Notes: generated from the sequence alone by a model not told the origin. DNA of 64,000 nt from Linanthus parryae (GCA_023055425.1 JALGPY010000001.1:109101057-109165056); one strand, 5' to 3'. Positions 1-13,100 are shown, counted from the stretch's first letter. Numbers and translations are program-made.

Positions 1-122
1 ATACCCATATACCTTAGAAACTAAAATAAGTCAAGAATAGGTTTAAAATATAAATTTCTTAAAATTCTCATTTATTTTTCAAAATTACTAAATAATTCCC
101 AACTAAAATACGGGGTATTACA
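1..122 (-). repeat. LTR terminus of a Ty3-type element (partial)
   Basis: Read on the minus strand, the segment begins TGTAATACCCCGTATTTTAG and continues into AT-rich sequence past the window edge. Plant Ty3 elements of the Del/Tekay type often start TGTAATACCCC, and the LTR at 59051-61120 begins TGTAATATCCC in the same orientation. No partner LTR or polypurine tract is visible here, so this may be a solo LTR or a truncated end. Classification is by the terminal motif only. Confidence 0.45.
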
Positions 123-202
123 CTGCGTGTCCTTCCTCTCTATAATTCTAGATGTTTTTTGTTCTCTTCTAAATCCCCTCATTTGTGAGGTTTCTACAGT
201 TT

Positions 203-287
<85 letters not shown>
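203..287. repeat. GATA microsatellite
   Basis: About 21 uninterrupted TAGA/GATA units in a row, with no other feature beside them. A simple-sequence repeat, probably length-variable. Confidence 0.97.
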
Positions 288-354
288 CTTGCCAATCCAC
301 TTCCAAATTTCATAATTTTTTTCTTAATAAGTAGTGGGTCCCGTATGGTTCAGA

Positions 355-525
355 ACCTCGATTTCGCAAGATCGGTACCCGATCAAGCAAGATCGAGTAC
401 CGAATTTGTTTGATCGAGCCGCGATCATGCAATATTGGTACCCGATCAAGCAAGATCGATATACAATCAATTCCGATCTTGCAACATCGAGTTCCAATCT
501 TGCAACATCGGGGTTCGATCTTGTA
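355..525. repeat. 21-bp GATC-rich repeat block, left arm
   Basis: Degenerate units of about 21 bp built around CAAGATCG, CGATCAAG and their complements. Many units contain the imperfect palindrome CGATCAAGCAAGATCG. The block is the inverted partner of 1345-1510. Confidence 0.8.
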
Positions 526-1344
526 AACCCAGGACTTCATCGCCTTCTTCATCACAGAGAACGGATACGCTGTCGGGAGGGTGAAATCGGGGTTTAGGCA
601 ATGAAATCGGGGTTCGGTCCAGTTCCTGGTCGACCGGAGGGGAAGGAAGAGAGGCGCGAGAGGGAGCTGGGCGGCGACGGCGGGGTGGGGGGTTGCTTCC
701 TTCGCTGTTGCTGTTCTTCATCTCAGGCGGCGGCGTCGGGGCTGAGCTTTGTCGTCGCAGTTGTTCTTCATCGAAGAGAGAGAGAGAGAGTTGAGGGAGT
801 GAAAGAGTTGTTCTGATTTGTGGGTAGGGGAGTTAGTATTATTAGGGTTTTTTTGAATTGTTGGTTAAGGTAAACTCTCAATAATTACTATAATTCTCAT
901 TATATTCAGTCAAATCCGGTCTCCCATAAGTTGAGGGTGGATTGACAACCATTTCCTCAAATCCACCGTCATAGCCAATTCTTTTTGGGGTAATATTATC
1001 CCCAAATAAAATAGTGAACCAACTCACGGAAAATTCAAAAAGCCCTAACAAATACTATATCCCCACTCACAAATCAAAAGAACTCTCTCCCTCTCTCTCG
1101 ATCGAACAGAGGCCACCCTTCTCCTCTTTCATGTCGACAAAATCATTGGCCAAGCAAGCAGCAGTAGAGAAGTCGAAGCTAGCCCTGCCGCCGCCGCCGG
1201 CCAGCTCCCACCTTGTCTTTGCCGCCGCACAAGTGCCGGCTCCTCTGCTCGACCAGGACCTCGCCGGTCGAAGCCCGAACCCGATTCGCCATCCATCCGT
1301 GAGTGTCTCGGTTCTCTGCGATGAAGAAGGCAATGCAGTCCTGA

Positions 1345-1510
1345 ATTTACAAGATCGGTCCCCGAGCTTGCAAGATCGGGACACGATCAAACAAAGTCGG
1401 TTCTCGATCTTGCTTGATCGGACATCGATCTTGCAAGATCGGTACCCAATTAAGCAAAGTCCGACCTCGATCTTGCTTGATCGTACCTCGATCGTGCTTG
1501 ATCGGGAACT
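1345..1510. repeat. 21-bp GATC-rich repeat block, right arm
   Basis: About eight degenerate 21-bp units such as TCGATCTTGCTTGATCGG, alternating TTGCTTGATCG and TTGCAAGATCG forms. They form the right arm of the fold-back element. The period is a multiple of three, so an open frame runs through the block with a repeating heptapeptide resembling SILLDRT or SILQDRY. Confidence 0.8.
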
Positions 1511-1554
1511 TGACCAGCACGGGGCCCACTAGTTGAAACCATCTACACATCACC

Positions 1555-2985
1555 ACCCTTTTTGCACACATTTTAGAATCTCCCTCCTTTTTGCAAAACC
1601 CTTATAAGGTTTCCCATTTTGCAAAATAGCACGTTCCTTTGTTGAGGAATTAGGGTTAGTGTTTTGCTGAAGTGAAGTAAATTGGGACGGGTTAAGTTGG
1701 TCTGAATAATCAACTAGTTTCTGACCCGAAAGTAAATCTGGAGGCTCTACTATCTTGACCGGGCCAAGATCTGAAAAAGATTGAGCAGATTGCTTATTAT
1801 AAATGGGCTCATAAACGAGCCTAATAGGAGAAGATAAAGTGGGCTTACTTTTGCATGAGTTAGATCCATTAGTAGGCTTGCTTTGGACTGGATTTATAAC
1901 AAGGCTCAATGAAAATTCTTTGAGCTTCCTTCTCCCCTCCTCCATCTCAGACTCCAGAGCCTTGAAATAGTTAACTAATCAAGCTTTTCAACGGGCTCAT
2001 TATTTTCTTTAATTAACTCTTCATCTTCCCGAAAACGATTAAGTTCTCCAAGTTGTAATAATTTCTGATTTGAACTATTCCCGCCCGAAGTAGGAAGCTG
2101 AAGCAACACCAACTTACTAGGGTTCTCCGAAGCCAGAAACCCTCCAACAAGGGAATTAACTCCTCCGGTGAGGAAGCTCGGCGCCGGGGATGACCTCGAG
2201 GACCACAAAATCTGTGGAGGAAAGGCTCGTATCTCATAACCGAATTTGTTGTCCCTTTTTAATTCCCTCGCAAGATCCTGCTTTTTCCTTTCACAGTGAA
2301 GAGCATCGTGTCCTAAAACACCACAATATACACCGTAAAGAGGCAATCATTCGTACTTGAACTTGACTGCAAAACTTTCTTGAGCCGAGATTCTGACTTT
2401 TGATCCTTTCTGTAAAGGCTTTGTGATATCCATTTCCACCTTAACCCAAGGAAATCTTCCTTCTGGTGATGCTCTCTTGGGAATTTTAACATCCAGAAGC
2501 TTACCCATTTGATCTCCAATATTGTTCACTACTTTTTAGACAAATAAAAATGAGAAATATCCCAAAGGTGGATCCAAAGAGGAGAAGAAGAGAAAATGTT
2601 CTCGTCTAAAACAACAGAAAGCATCTAGAAAGAACCAGCAGTTGGTTATTAAACGTCTATGGACAGTCTTTGACAATCCGATTTATGACTTCTTCATATT
2701 TGAAAAAGAAGCGAAGAAACTCCCTTCTTGACTTCTTCAATAGTGAAGCCTTCCGGTTTGCCCCAAACATTTGAAAGAGTACTATGAAGGCCAGTTAAAT
2801 TCACTGGCTTGTGAGTAACAACTTCCCCCAAGAGACTGAAAGCATGTTCCGCAAGCCGTTCCGAAACAATGCCTTCATCGAGTACCAAATTCAGCTCTTC
2901 ATCCTCTTCCTCTGCCAAGCTCAACTGCATTAAGGCGGCTCACCGTTGTTGGTGGAAGAACTACTGGCCATGGTGAAGCAACAAT
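1555..2985 (-). pseudogene. Degenerate LINE ORF1 (DUF4283 plus zinc knuckle)
   Basis: Minus-strand remnant of the nucleic-acid-binding ORF1 of a plant LINE. It probably starts at an ATG near 2972 (MASSSSTNNGEPP), followed at once by a frameshift. A DUF4283-type N-terminus lies at 2930-2694 (HKPVNLTGLHSTLSNVWGKP, EGFTIEEVKKG). The 'DITKPL..G.KVR....FKYE' segment is at 2529-2347, then the knuckle region YGVYCGVLGHDALHC at about 2340-2290, with the first Cys replaced by Tyr. An in-frame TGA separates FKYE from LPLYG; the family usually has Arg there (KYERLP), so this looks like CGA to TGA decay. The proline/serine-rich tail runs to about 1560. No EN/RT ORF follows, so the copy is truncated. Confidence 0.78.
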
Positions 2986-2989
2986 GAAA

Positions 2990-3508
2990 ATTTCAGGGAG
3001 ATTTTGAAGACGAGTAGAGAAACGAAACTCTTGAAGACAAGATACTTACATGCTTGAAGCACAACTCCTTTCTCTCTCTACTGACAGAGGACTCTTATGT
3101 TTAGTAATTCCAATACTTGAATAAGATTAATTTTATACGCACTTATCCGTGCAGGAAGACTCGTGTCCCTTTTCTCCTGAAAGCAACGCTAGAACTTAAA
3201 AGAAGTCTCAACTAAAAGTTCAAACTCAGTTTCTTTCTTTTTCCATTCGGACTATTTCAGAGGAAAGAGACTTCCAGTTTTCAATGCAGAAAATTAGCCC
3301 TCAAATTCCATTTCATTTTCTTTTCCTAACACCTCCAAACATAAAAAGAAAGAGTATAAGAAAATTAGTTTCAATTGCTCTTTTGTTTTCCACATAGCAA
3401 ACATAATATATGCACCTCGTTATAACGTCTGGATACACACAAAGGACAAACTTTAGGTACATGAACAACTACCAACTTAGGAACATAACGTTTAAGACCA
3501 CAAGGAGC
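2990..3508. other. Intergenic, 3' flank of the host gene
   Basis: AT-rich sequence between the LINE remnant and the stop codon of the minus-strand gene. It should hold that gene's 3' UTR and polyadenylation site. No recognisable gene or repeat. Confidence 0.5.
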
Positions 3509-4186
3509 TCACCGACGGTAAAACAATCTCAACCCCATATAATCCTTTGGCGGGGAAACCAATTCAGACTTTGTTTTCTTCTTAAGTAATATCCGACTGA
3601 TATCACTGGGGTATCCGCCAATCACACCTGTCATTTTCCGCACACTGGCGAGGCTATCCTTGACGTTGACTAAATCTTTATTAATGGACTCCACCAATTC
3701 AACATATTCGTCAGCAGAGACCAGTGCTATTTCAGATCTGGTCATTGTGAAAAAACGGACAGCTCGATCAAGAGAGAGTTTAACCTCCTTCAGTTTTGTT
3801 GCTTCTGCGGCTAGCTCGGGATTCTGCCAGATAAATTTCAAAATGTAATCTGCGTGTATGCACACCCAAACAAATACAGCACAAGACAGCATAAGAGGGG
3901 ACCCTTTCAGCAAACCTGGAACGTCGGCGTGTAGAGCTCCTTGCACGTACCATCAAACTCATCTAGAAACTTAGTCTTTTTAGATTTTATCTGTTTTCAA
4001 ACCACAAAGAAAAGAAAGAAAAAAAAATAAAATAAAAAAAAGACTTAAGAGACTACGCCAAATTTTTGAAGAAACGAAACAAAATACATTATGACAAGAC
4101 CGAGAAAAGTACCTCTTCATATACGTCATCTCGCCAATAGGGTAATCTTTCAGGCCAGATCTGATAAGTTGAATCATTGCATGCTG
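3509..4186 (-). CDS. Host gene module 5 (exons A5, B5, C5) with stop
   Basis: A5 (4113-4186) enters in phase 1 and ends PYWRDDVYEE. B5 (3916-3990) is 25 codons starting IKSKKTKFLDEFD; it aligns well with B4 (I-K/R-x-x-K/R-x-K-F-x-x-E-x-D) and was placed by that match and by phase. C5 (3509-3823) holds RSEIALVSADEYVELVESI, then about 60 residues unique to the C-terminus with a basic KKKTKS stretch, ending GLRLFYRR and TGA. Confidence 0.73.
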
Positions 4187-7100
4187 CTGCAGTGAAGACA
4201 GATGAGAAAACAATGTTTTACTAGGTGGTAACATACATATACATGCCAATTCAAGAAAGAAAATTTGTCACAACACAAGTTAACCAGAGTAAGTTGGCTA
4301 GAGAAGAAAGTTACATTCTAAGAACTTCTCGTACGCTTCTGGACAGTTAAATTTCATTGGACACTTCATAAATCTCTTGACACGCACCAACCGACCAAGG
4401 CACTCCACCATAGACACAACGGCAAGATCAGCCCTGGCATATCCCAAGAAATTCAAGGTTTCCTCAAGTAGTAAGTTGCTGCATGCGCGTTTCTTGGCCG
4501 GTTTCGGGTCCTACAAGAATATACAAATAGCAATAAGAAAAAAAGGAAGCGCCAATGAATATAACAGGACAAGAGCTGGATGATTCAGTCACCATAGTGC
4601 ACGCTACACGCCTTAATCTGAATACTTCATCATCCAACTCAGGTGAAAACTTCTTCCTGAAGCCTCGAATCTGCAATGTGTACAAACAAACGTCCATGAG
4701 CTCCCGCATTTTCAAAAGTCTTTTCTGGCGACAAACTTAGAAGGGCGATATCCGATATAGACCATCAGACAAGTTTTTATGTTAAATACGCTTCCTTCCC
4801 GTCCCTGTTTGAAGTCTACTCTCAGATCGATCACTTAGTAAATTCCTTGTCTCCCTAACAGCTTTAGATACAATATTCTGTGTTGTTTCTGTTTTTGTTG
4901 TTGTTGTTGTTGTTTTTGTTTCGGGAACGGGGTTTCTTAATGCTCTTAATGGGTCCCCTTGTTCTATTTACATCTAGAGCTATTAAACGGGCAGGTTGGG
5001 AAAGTTCAACTCGTTTACAAGTGGGTTAATTTAAAACTGGTTCCAACCCACTGGACTAGTTTAAGCATTAGGCTTTTGTTGTGCAGGTGTTTAATGGGTC
5101 AATACAACCCCCTAAACTCATTTTATGACCCCGCGTACATTGGAAGACAAATTTAGTCTCTTCCATTCTTTTTTACATTTTTTACTTCACAAACCTTTTT
5201 CTATTTCATCACCTAAATTTAGTTTAAAAAAACATATAAAAACTACAAGTTAAAAAAAGAAAAATGAACTCTCTAAACATTCTTAATCTTCCCCCGCTAT
5301 ATATATTATATATAAATATAAAATACATATCTATACTAATAATATATGCAAACACCTCACTTTGGTGAAACATTTGTTCTTCCCAAAGTACCCTCATCAG
5401 TAATTAGATCATGGAAGTTACAACTCACAACCCACTCTCTCATGTTCTAATTATTTATTTATTTTATTAAGTTCACATACATTATCTAATATCAAATTAT
5501 TTCTCCTACATTATTATTTCTACTTTCCACGCATCGCGTGGGCACCGATGCTAGTATATGATATATACATATACACACACGTTCTTAATCTTCCCCCGCT
5601 CTCTCCTTAATTACTTCTCTCTCTCCATCCCCTTCAACCATTCCTAAATCTTCAAACGAACCTGGCTACACACCACCAAGAGAACTCTTGCGGAAAATTA
5701 TCCCTCGTCTCTCTTTTCTGAAGCCAAATCCACAAGAGAAAAAGTGTTGTGGCCGGGTTGATTCAGCAAACCCGTATAACTCTCATAGTCAAACTGGTTT
5801 CACTGGCACAGCCCATTTACATAATTGACAGGACCCAAACCTGTTTTAAGTATCCAAAAATGAGTGGGTTGATGGATTCCGGCTCAGTTTGCCAGGTCTA
5901 GCAATATCTGCCAGGTACAACTCATATGGAAAATAGCCAGATCTCCCGTGTCTGTTTTGAGACTTGAACCTTAAATGGCGGACATGCCTAAGACCATGAC
6001 CATTACCAAAAGCAGTTGACCCCATATAAAAACGGCATACTCCAACTTTCATATAGTTCTGACAAAATTACGCCAAGTAATTCGGCATAGTCAAAGGATT
6101 CCAACAATCATATTTGAGGGCATACCTCTTCATATACCCAATCCCTCCAGTTAGGCGAACTGCCAGCAGCAGCTTGTGGATGAAGGGAATCCTGATTCGC
6201 AGAAACATAAAGATTGATAAGCATCATTCGGTAATAGCACTTCTCCTTTGAGAGAGAAGCAAACTCAGCCCAGGGAGTTGCCAGGAATTCTAACGATTTT
6301 CTCAGGAACTTGTCAGACGCCCTGGCCAGCATATGGCACTGCAATAAAAGAACACAATAAGAGAAATCACTGCAATCAAAATAACTGCAAGAAGAAAGAA
6401 AAGCATAAAATACTTCACCAGGACCCCCGCATTGCCCTTGCGGTATGCTTGATCCAGCTTCGAAGAATGCACTATCCGCAAGGTTTGAAGCTGCATAAGA
6501 AAAAACAGAAGTTGATACCTAGTTTTAAATGTATATTTTTTCGACATATAAATTAAATAGGTTGGAAAGGTAGGGCCGTAGGGTACTGGCTGAAAAATTA
6601 GTTAACTAAACTGCCAGGAAACTAACAATCAGGCTCAAGTAACATGGTTACTTAAACGTACCGTGCTGAATAGCTAATGGGCTGCTAGATCTCTGACTTA
6701 TACCTACTGTAAAATAGGTATTTAGGGTTTGAACTAATTATCAAACAGGAAATCTAGGCTGCTTTTATCTCTAGTTCTAGAGTAGAGATCAGTGAAGACA
6801 AAGGGAAGGACGGTGGAGGCGCGGATCTGGTAGCCGGTCTCGGTTTTGGCCAAGCTCGGTCTACAGCAGAGAGGTTATCTTTGTTGGGATGGTGATGGTA
6901 GCGCTCTGTTTAATGACACCGAGAGGTAGCGGGATAGAGAGTTCTGAAGTTTGCCGGTGGCAGATTGACAAACAGATTTTGGTTGCCGATGAACTGTGGT
7001 GGTATGGGCAGTTGGGTTCCGGTGTGCCGTGACAACAAAGTCCATCGTGTTGTCTGATTCGGTCCGGTTCATTGAAGAGGACAAATAAATCTTCTTATGG

Positions 7101-10100
7101 TAGTTCGTGCAGCGGCAGTAGATTGATGTTGAGGAAGCTACAATCTGGTTTCCGAAAGATGTAAAGCAGCAGGTTTGAACTATCAAATAAATCCTGATAA
7201 GATAAACAAAACTACAAATCCTAACGACTAGATATCCTAAGATAAATTTAATTATTAAAAGGGTTAATTGCATTTTACCCGTGGTTAGGGGAGCATTGTA
7301 AAAGACAACCCCCCCCCCACCCCCCCCCCCCCCAGTCTCAAATGATGTATTCCCCTCTTGTGGTTTGGTCTATTTGAGATTTGGTCAGAATAAATGGGGA
7401 AACCCACTTAAAGCGTCCATTGTGTCCTTTGCAAAAATATTTAAAAAACCTAAACTAACCAAAAAAGAATAGAAAAAAGAAACACAAGAGAAAGAACAAA
7501 GCAATATTGACACTGGGAACAAAGGAGGGAGAGATAAGAACAAGGCATGAGGAGAAGAAGAAGGTGAATCACGTGATAGCATCGCGTGGAGGCACCGCCT
7601 TCCGTCATCGACAACCCAGCTTCGTCTGGTCATTTCCTTTCTTCCTCTTCTCTCTCACTCCCACCGGTGTGATTTGTAATCAGCAGAACCCTTAACCCCC
7701 GTTCACCTCTGCCTTCTCGACAGTCAAGCACTGTTGCTCAAGCTGCTCCTCCAGGGCAAAATTGAACCCTAGCAGTCATTACCTCTGGATCGGGCTTCAA
7801 TTGTGGACGAAAGCAGACTGTTTTTCGTTGGAGTTCTTAGCCTGTTTTGACTCCAATGTTTAATATGTACACAGAAGCTTGAAGATTTGTTGGGTTGTTT
7901 AAGATAAATCGTTAAATTTCTGAGTCTCGAAAACCTAAATTCAATCAGATCTACGCAAAAAAAACAGCCTTAATGTTGGTTATGCTATATTTCTATGTAT
8001 GAATTATGCGTGAGTTTGGGTCTTAGACAGAGATTTTGCAGGTTACAATTTTAGGTTAGATTTGAATTTCGTTTGATTTGATCTAGAATTTTAGTCTTGG
8101 TGCTAGAGTGGTTGTTGTTTGTGTTGAAAGGTTTGACGATAGACTTGATTTTACTGGTGGATGTTGCGTTGGTGCGGCTAGTTCACATTCAGCATCTAAA
8201 ACTTCATCCTGTTCTTCATGATAATCTTCAACTTTATCTTGTTCTTCATCGTTCTATTCTTCTTCTTTGTTTACTGACCACTAAGGGCAGTTTCTTTCTT
8301 TTCACAAGCTTGTTAACAGAAAATACATCATTTATGGCCACAGGTTCTGCAACACACCCCTAACTACAAGAGTGTACAATTAAATTAACCCTTACTAAAA
8401 CTCCAAATCTTGGATGGCAATCGGTCCCATAAATCTAAATTTATGGCAACAGTCTTCTAGTCTAGTTAAGCGGTTTGGATGGCAATTGACAATAGAATCA
8501 AGATTAATACGAGTGGGCCTGCACTTGAAGTTCACATTAGCCTTCTAGTTTAGTTAAGCGGTTTTGCAAGACGTCATTGACTGGATATCACGTTCGTGGA
8601 AATGGGACACCCCAGTGCAATACGTTGAGATGGACTCATTTGCTATTTCTGTTTCAGTTTTCATTTAGCATAGAAGCAGTCAGAGTTAGCAACCGCCAGT
8701 GGTTCTTTGAGGGAGATCGTGTTCTTAATGATTGGTAGTACCCTCTCGCGGCCAGAGGATGATCTTAAGCATGAATCAGTATGGGTTCATCTCATCGGGG
8801 TGCCAGTTATCCGGTTTAATTCGCAGTTTCTAAGCGATATTGGGGATCTCCGCTGAAGTTTTCTGAGCTTGACAATCCTACAGCGACCAAGGAGCACCGT
8901 CAGTGGGCCAGAATGTAAGTAGAAGTGATACTCTGCTATTCCTCCACCGGTCCGCATTGCAGTAGGAGAATGGTGTGTGGGAGGTGATTCAATGTGGTTG
9001 TATCTGTTTTGAGTGTCAGGGGCTGATTGGGAGGAAAGATTTCTCGCTGACTGGTCTGTTCTTCATCATGTTTCTGATCACTTCCCTATTATGGTAGATT
9101 CAGAGAAGGCACACCCCTATTCTTTATGAGAATATCTGGCTGGAGGTGAAGGGGTTTAGAGATAGAGTTGGCGGTTGGTAGAAAGCTCATGGGATCCATG
9201 TTTTGCCAAGAAAGTCTGATTTATTGAAAGATGAGATAAAGCAGTAGAACAAGGAAGAGTTTCCTCAGTGGTAAAAAGTTTATGGGATCCTACATAAAAA
9301 AATGGAAGTTGAAGAAAATTCTCCTCCCTCTTTCCTCCAACCGCCTCCGCTTCTATCGCCTCTTTCTGCTCCAATAGGAAATTCGAACCCTCTTCGCCGG
9401 AATCCGGCAAATTTCAAACGGAGATTTGTAGCCGGTGCGTCGACTTCTGATGAGGATGAGTCGATTTCTGGTAATCGACAGTTCAGATATGCTCTTACTC
9501 GAGATTCACCGAAGCTGTATGTGGATGATGAAGATGCTTCGTCGGATTCCACGGCGACAGTGGGATTCAGATCGGAAATTACTGAGGACGGTAAGGTCCA
9601 TATCCGAGTTGAAGGTGCTGCTCTTAGGAAGCTGCATCGGCCTTGGAATAAGGCGTTGATCATCAAGGTTCTAGGCAATAATCGGAGAGTGCTTCATAAT
9701 AGATTGACGGCTCAATGGAAGCTTGGTAAGGGTTTTGAACTTACTGATATTGCAAATGGTTTTTACTGTGTGCGTTTCTATCTGAAAGAGAATTACGACC
9801 ATGTCCTGTTGAATGGACCATGGATGGTTCAGGGAAACAATCTTACGGTTCAAACTTGGAATCCCCACTTCGATCCTTCCATTTCAACGACGAAGTCACG
9901 CCAATTTGGCTTCGTCTGAGGGGAATTTCGGTGGAATATTTCAATAATGAGACTCTGATGGGAATTAGAGATCATTTTGGCAAAGCTTTGAAGGTCGATT
10001 ATACTACACTCACTGCAGTTCATAGTCTATTTGCTCGAGTGTCTGTAGAGGTTGGTCTACAGAAGAGTTATCTCCCGCCTCCCGGCAATCTGGGTAAATG

Positions 10101-13100
10101 AGAAGAAAATTATGGTGGAGTATGAAGGTCTCCAACAGATCTGCTTCGAATGCAGTACTTATACGCACGTGAAGGATCATTGCCCGTCCGGTGGCTTCTC
10201 CTCTGGTATAAGCTGAGCTGCCTGCGGTGGTTGGTGTTCAGGTTATGATGTCGGAGAATGGAACGAAGGATCATTGCCCGTCCGGTGGCTTCTCCTCTGG
10301 TATAAGCTGAGCTGCCTGCGGTGGTTGGTGTTCAGGTTATGATGTCGGAGAATGGAACGACTGAGGAGGTACCGGTGTCGGAAGCAGAGTTTGATTCCTG
10401 GATGATAGCTGCTAGGAGGAAGACTAAACCTAATAACCATACACGTGGCGGTGATGGAGGAGGAACTCGTGGTACTCCAGATGCAGCGAAAAATGTCCAG
10501 AAATCGAATATTTTTTATCTCGGGTCGAGGTTTGGTATTCTATGGAGGAGATAAGTGATGAGGGTGGACTTCAAAGCAAGGGATTATTCTCCTTCACAGG
10601 TGCCACGGTGGAGAAGGGTTCGTTGTGACAAAATGAAACCACAAATGGGAAGACATGTGGCTGTGGCGTGAACAAATCGGCAAATCAGAAGAAAGGGGGT
10701 AAGAACCCTAATTCTAATGGTTTTTGTGTTTCCTTGGGGAAATCGATTTCAACGAGTTCCCGGCAATTGTCAACTTTCAAGCAGGGACGGATGGTAGTGC
10801 CCATGGTGCGTCTGAGAAGGGTTCAACTCCGGTACGAGGGCGTGGAGGTGCCGTTAAGCCTCGAATCCATGGATAGATATAATTCAATTCAGGTGTCAGG
10901 AGAATGGTCGATCTTCGGTGGAGCCAGTACAGGAGTGGGAAATGGAGTTAACCATTCCCCTGCGAATGAGACCGGTTATCCAGGCTCTTCAGGATTTGGA
11001 AAGAAGCAGGGGGTTTATCTCCAGCAAGTCTGCTGAATCGGCTGATAGATTCAACCTCCAAAGTAATTCCATGAAGATTGCAGTATGGAATTGTAGAGGG
11101 GTGGGTAATAATGATACGGTAAGATCTGTTTTAGATCTTTGTTTCTCTTCTGCTGCTGATTTATTGGTTCTGGTTGAACCCAGAGTTCCTAGTACTCATT
11201 TAAGTAGGATTTATAGAAATACTCGTTCTGGTTTCTGTGGGATAGTTATTGATGTTGACATTGTTTCTTCTGCTTCTCAAATTGTGTCTCGTATTGTGAA
11301 AAGGAAGAATCAACATGAGTGGTTGTTTACCGAGATGTATGCTAGCCCTCCTCCTCCGGCTAGGGAAGACTTATGGAGTTATCTGACTCATCTAGCTCAG
11401 GCTCATTCCCTACCTTGGTTGCTAGCTGGTGATTTCAACCAGGTGGGATCTGCTTCTGACAAGGGAGGTGGAAAACCAATTAGTCAAAGGCACTGCAATC
11501 AGATGCTGGATTGCTTTAATGAGTGTAAGCTTCATGATATGTTATTTTATGGTCCCAAGTTTAATTGGTCAAATTATCAGTTCTATGGGGAGATTATTAG
11601 ACATAGAATTTACACAGTTTTATGTAATAATAGTTGGAGGATGCTGTTTCCTAAAGCTTCTGTTAAGCATGTGACTAGGCGCTGAATTCAGATAACCAGC
11701 CTTTGGTGATTGATTCCCAAGGTGTTCCTTTACCTGATGCTTCTTTAAAACCTTTTAGAATGGAGGCTAGAAAAGATTCTGGTGACTCATCACTGGAGTT
11801 TAAATGCTTCTATTGCTATCACCATGGAAAGGTTTGTGAAGGAGGAAGGAGTTGCATGCCAATGTGTTTGGGAATATGTTTTACCCGAAAAAGAGATTGA
11901 AAGCTAGGCTGAATGGGATTCAGAGATCCTTGGTTTGGAGGGACAATAGATTTCTGGTCAGTCTAGAAATTGAGTTGCAAAAATAACTTAATATTGTCCT
12001 TCTTCAAGAGTAACAGTTTTGGTTTCAAAAATTAGGACTCAGTAAGCTGTTGTGGGTGACAGAAACACCAAGTTTTTCACACCTCTACTGTAAGGAGGAG
12101 AAAGAATAAGGTTTCCATGATTAAACTTGAGAATGGTGTTTGGTTTGATGATGTGCCTACTTTCAAGGCTGCAGTGACCTCACATTTCAAGAACTTATAT
12201 AGCGATGATGACTCTCCTGCTGTTTGCTCCTCTTTTTTGGACTGGCGGTGTATTAAATGCAAAGAGAATAACATTTTTGTTGGAGCAGTTACCATGCAAG
12301 AAGTTCGTGATGTGGTTTTCTCTATGGGGGCATTTAAAAGTCCTGGTCCTGATGAACTTCTCCCTGTGTGTTATCAACATTTCTGGTCCAAGGTGGGGCG
12401 GGGGGTGTTGTGGTTAGCATGGTTCAGAGTGCTTGTGTTTGAGGTAAGCTTCTTGAAAACATCAATGGTACTCTAATTGCCCTTATTCCTAAGGTTGAAG
12501 CTCCTGCTTCTTTTGCTCAGTTCAGGCTTGATAGTTTATGTAATATATGTCTTTAAAGATTATTACTAAACTAATCACTCAAAGATTGAGACCTGTGTTG
12601 CAGAGGAATTGTTCATCCACTTCAATTTAGTTTTCTGCAATGGCAAGTGAGAATATTCTTTTGGCTCAAGAAGTTTTTCACTGTGTGAAGACTAGGAAAG
12701 GTAGAAAGGGTGGTATTGCTATAAAAAATGACATTGCCAAGGCCTATGACAAGGTTCAATCGGAGTTCTTGGATTTTGTTCTCTCTTCTAATGGTATTCC
12801 TAGCAATGTTAGATCTCTTATCATGGATTCAATTACCTCCTCCTCCATGAAGGTTATCTGTAATGGGGAGTAGCAAGAGATGTTTAGACTTTAAAGAGGA
12901 TCATGGCAGGGGGGTCCCATTTCCCCTTACCTCTTTCTCTTAACTATGGAGATTTTAGCTCAGAAGATTCAGTTAGCTGTGGATCAGGGTAAATGGAAGG
13001 GTATCAAGGTTTCAAGGAGTGGTGTGGCTCTCACTCATGTCTTCCTTGCATATGACTTATTATTGTTTAGGGAAGCTACAAGGAAGGAAGCCAGGGTTAA

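Larger units (their letters stand above)
330..1535. mobile_element. Large fold-back (inverted-repeat) element
   Basis: Two ~520-530 bp arms (about 330-862 and 1018-1535) are imperfect reverse complements separated by ~155 bp. Matching landmarks, outside to inside, are: AGTGGGYCCCGT at both tips; a block of GATC-rich 21-bp repeats; a block reading ACTTCATCGCCTTCTTCATC on the left and its complement on the right; CTGGTCGACCGG against CCGGTCGAAG plus CGACCAGGAC; and a GAGAGAG/CTCTCTC block ending in TTTTTGAATT / AATTCAAAAA. The open frames in both arms read the repeats in multiples of 7 codons and look like by-products. It resembles a fold-back or Mutator-like long-TIR element; no transposase and no clear TSD is visible. 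Confidence 0.72.

Noticed and set aside
355..1510. CRISPR-like or regularly spaced repeats
   Set aside because: Units are contiguous 21-bp degenerate repeats without spacers, in plant DNA, and belong to a fold-back element.
1014..1532. 172-codon ORF
   Set aside because: Lies inside the fold-back arm; its second half is the translated 21-bp repeat. No independent support for coding.
3780..3962. Alternative B5 exon reading MSLMVRARSS
   Set aside because: It uses a poorer acceptor and breaks the phase; the acceptor gaaaacag gives a 25-codon phase 0-0 exon that aligns with B4.
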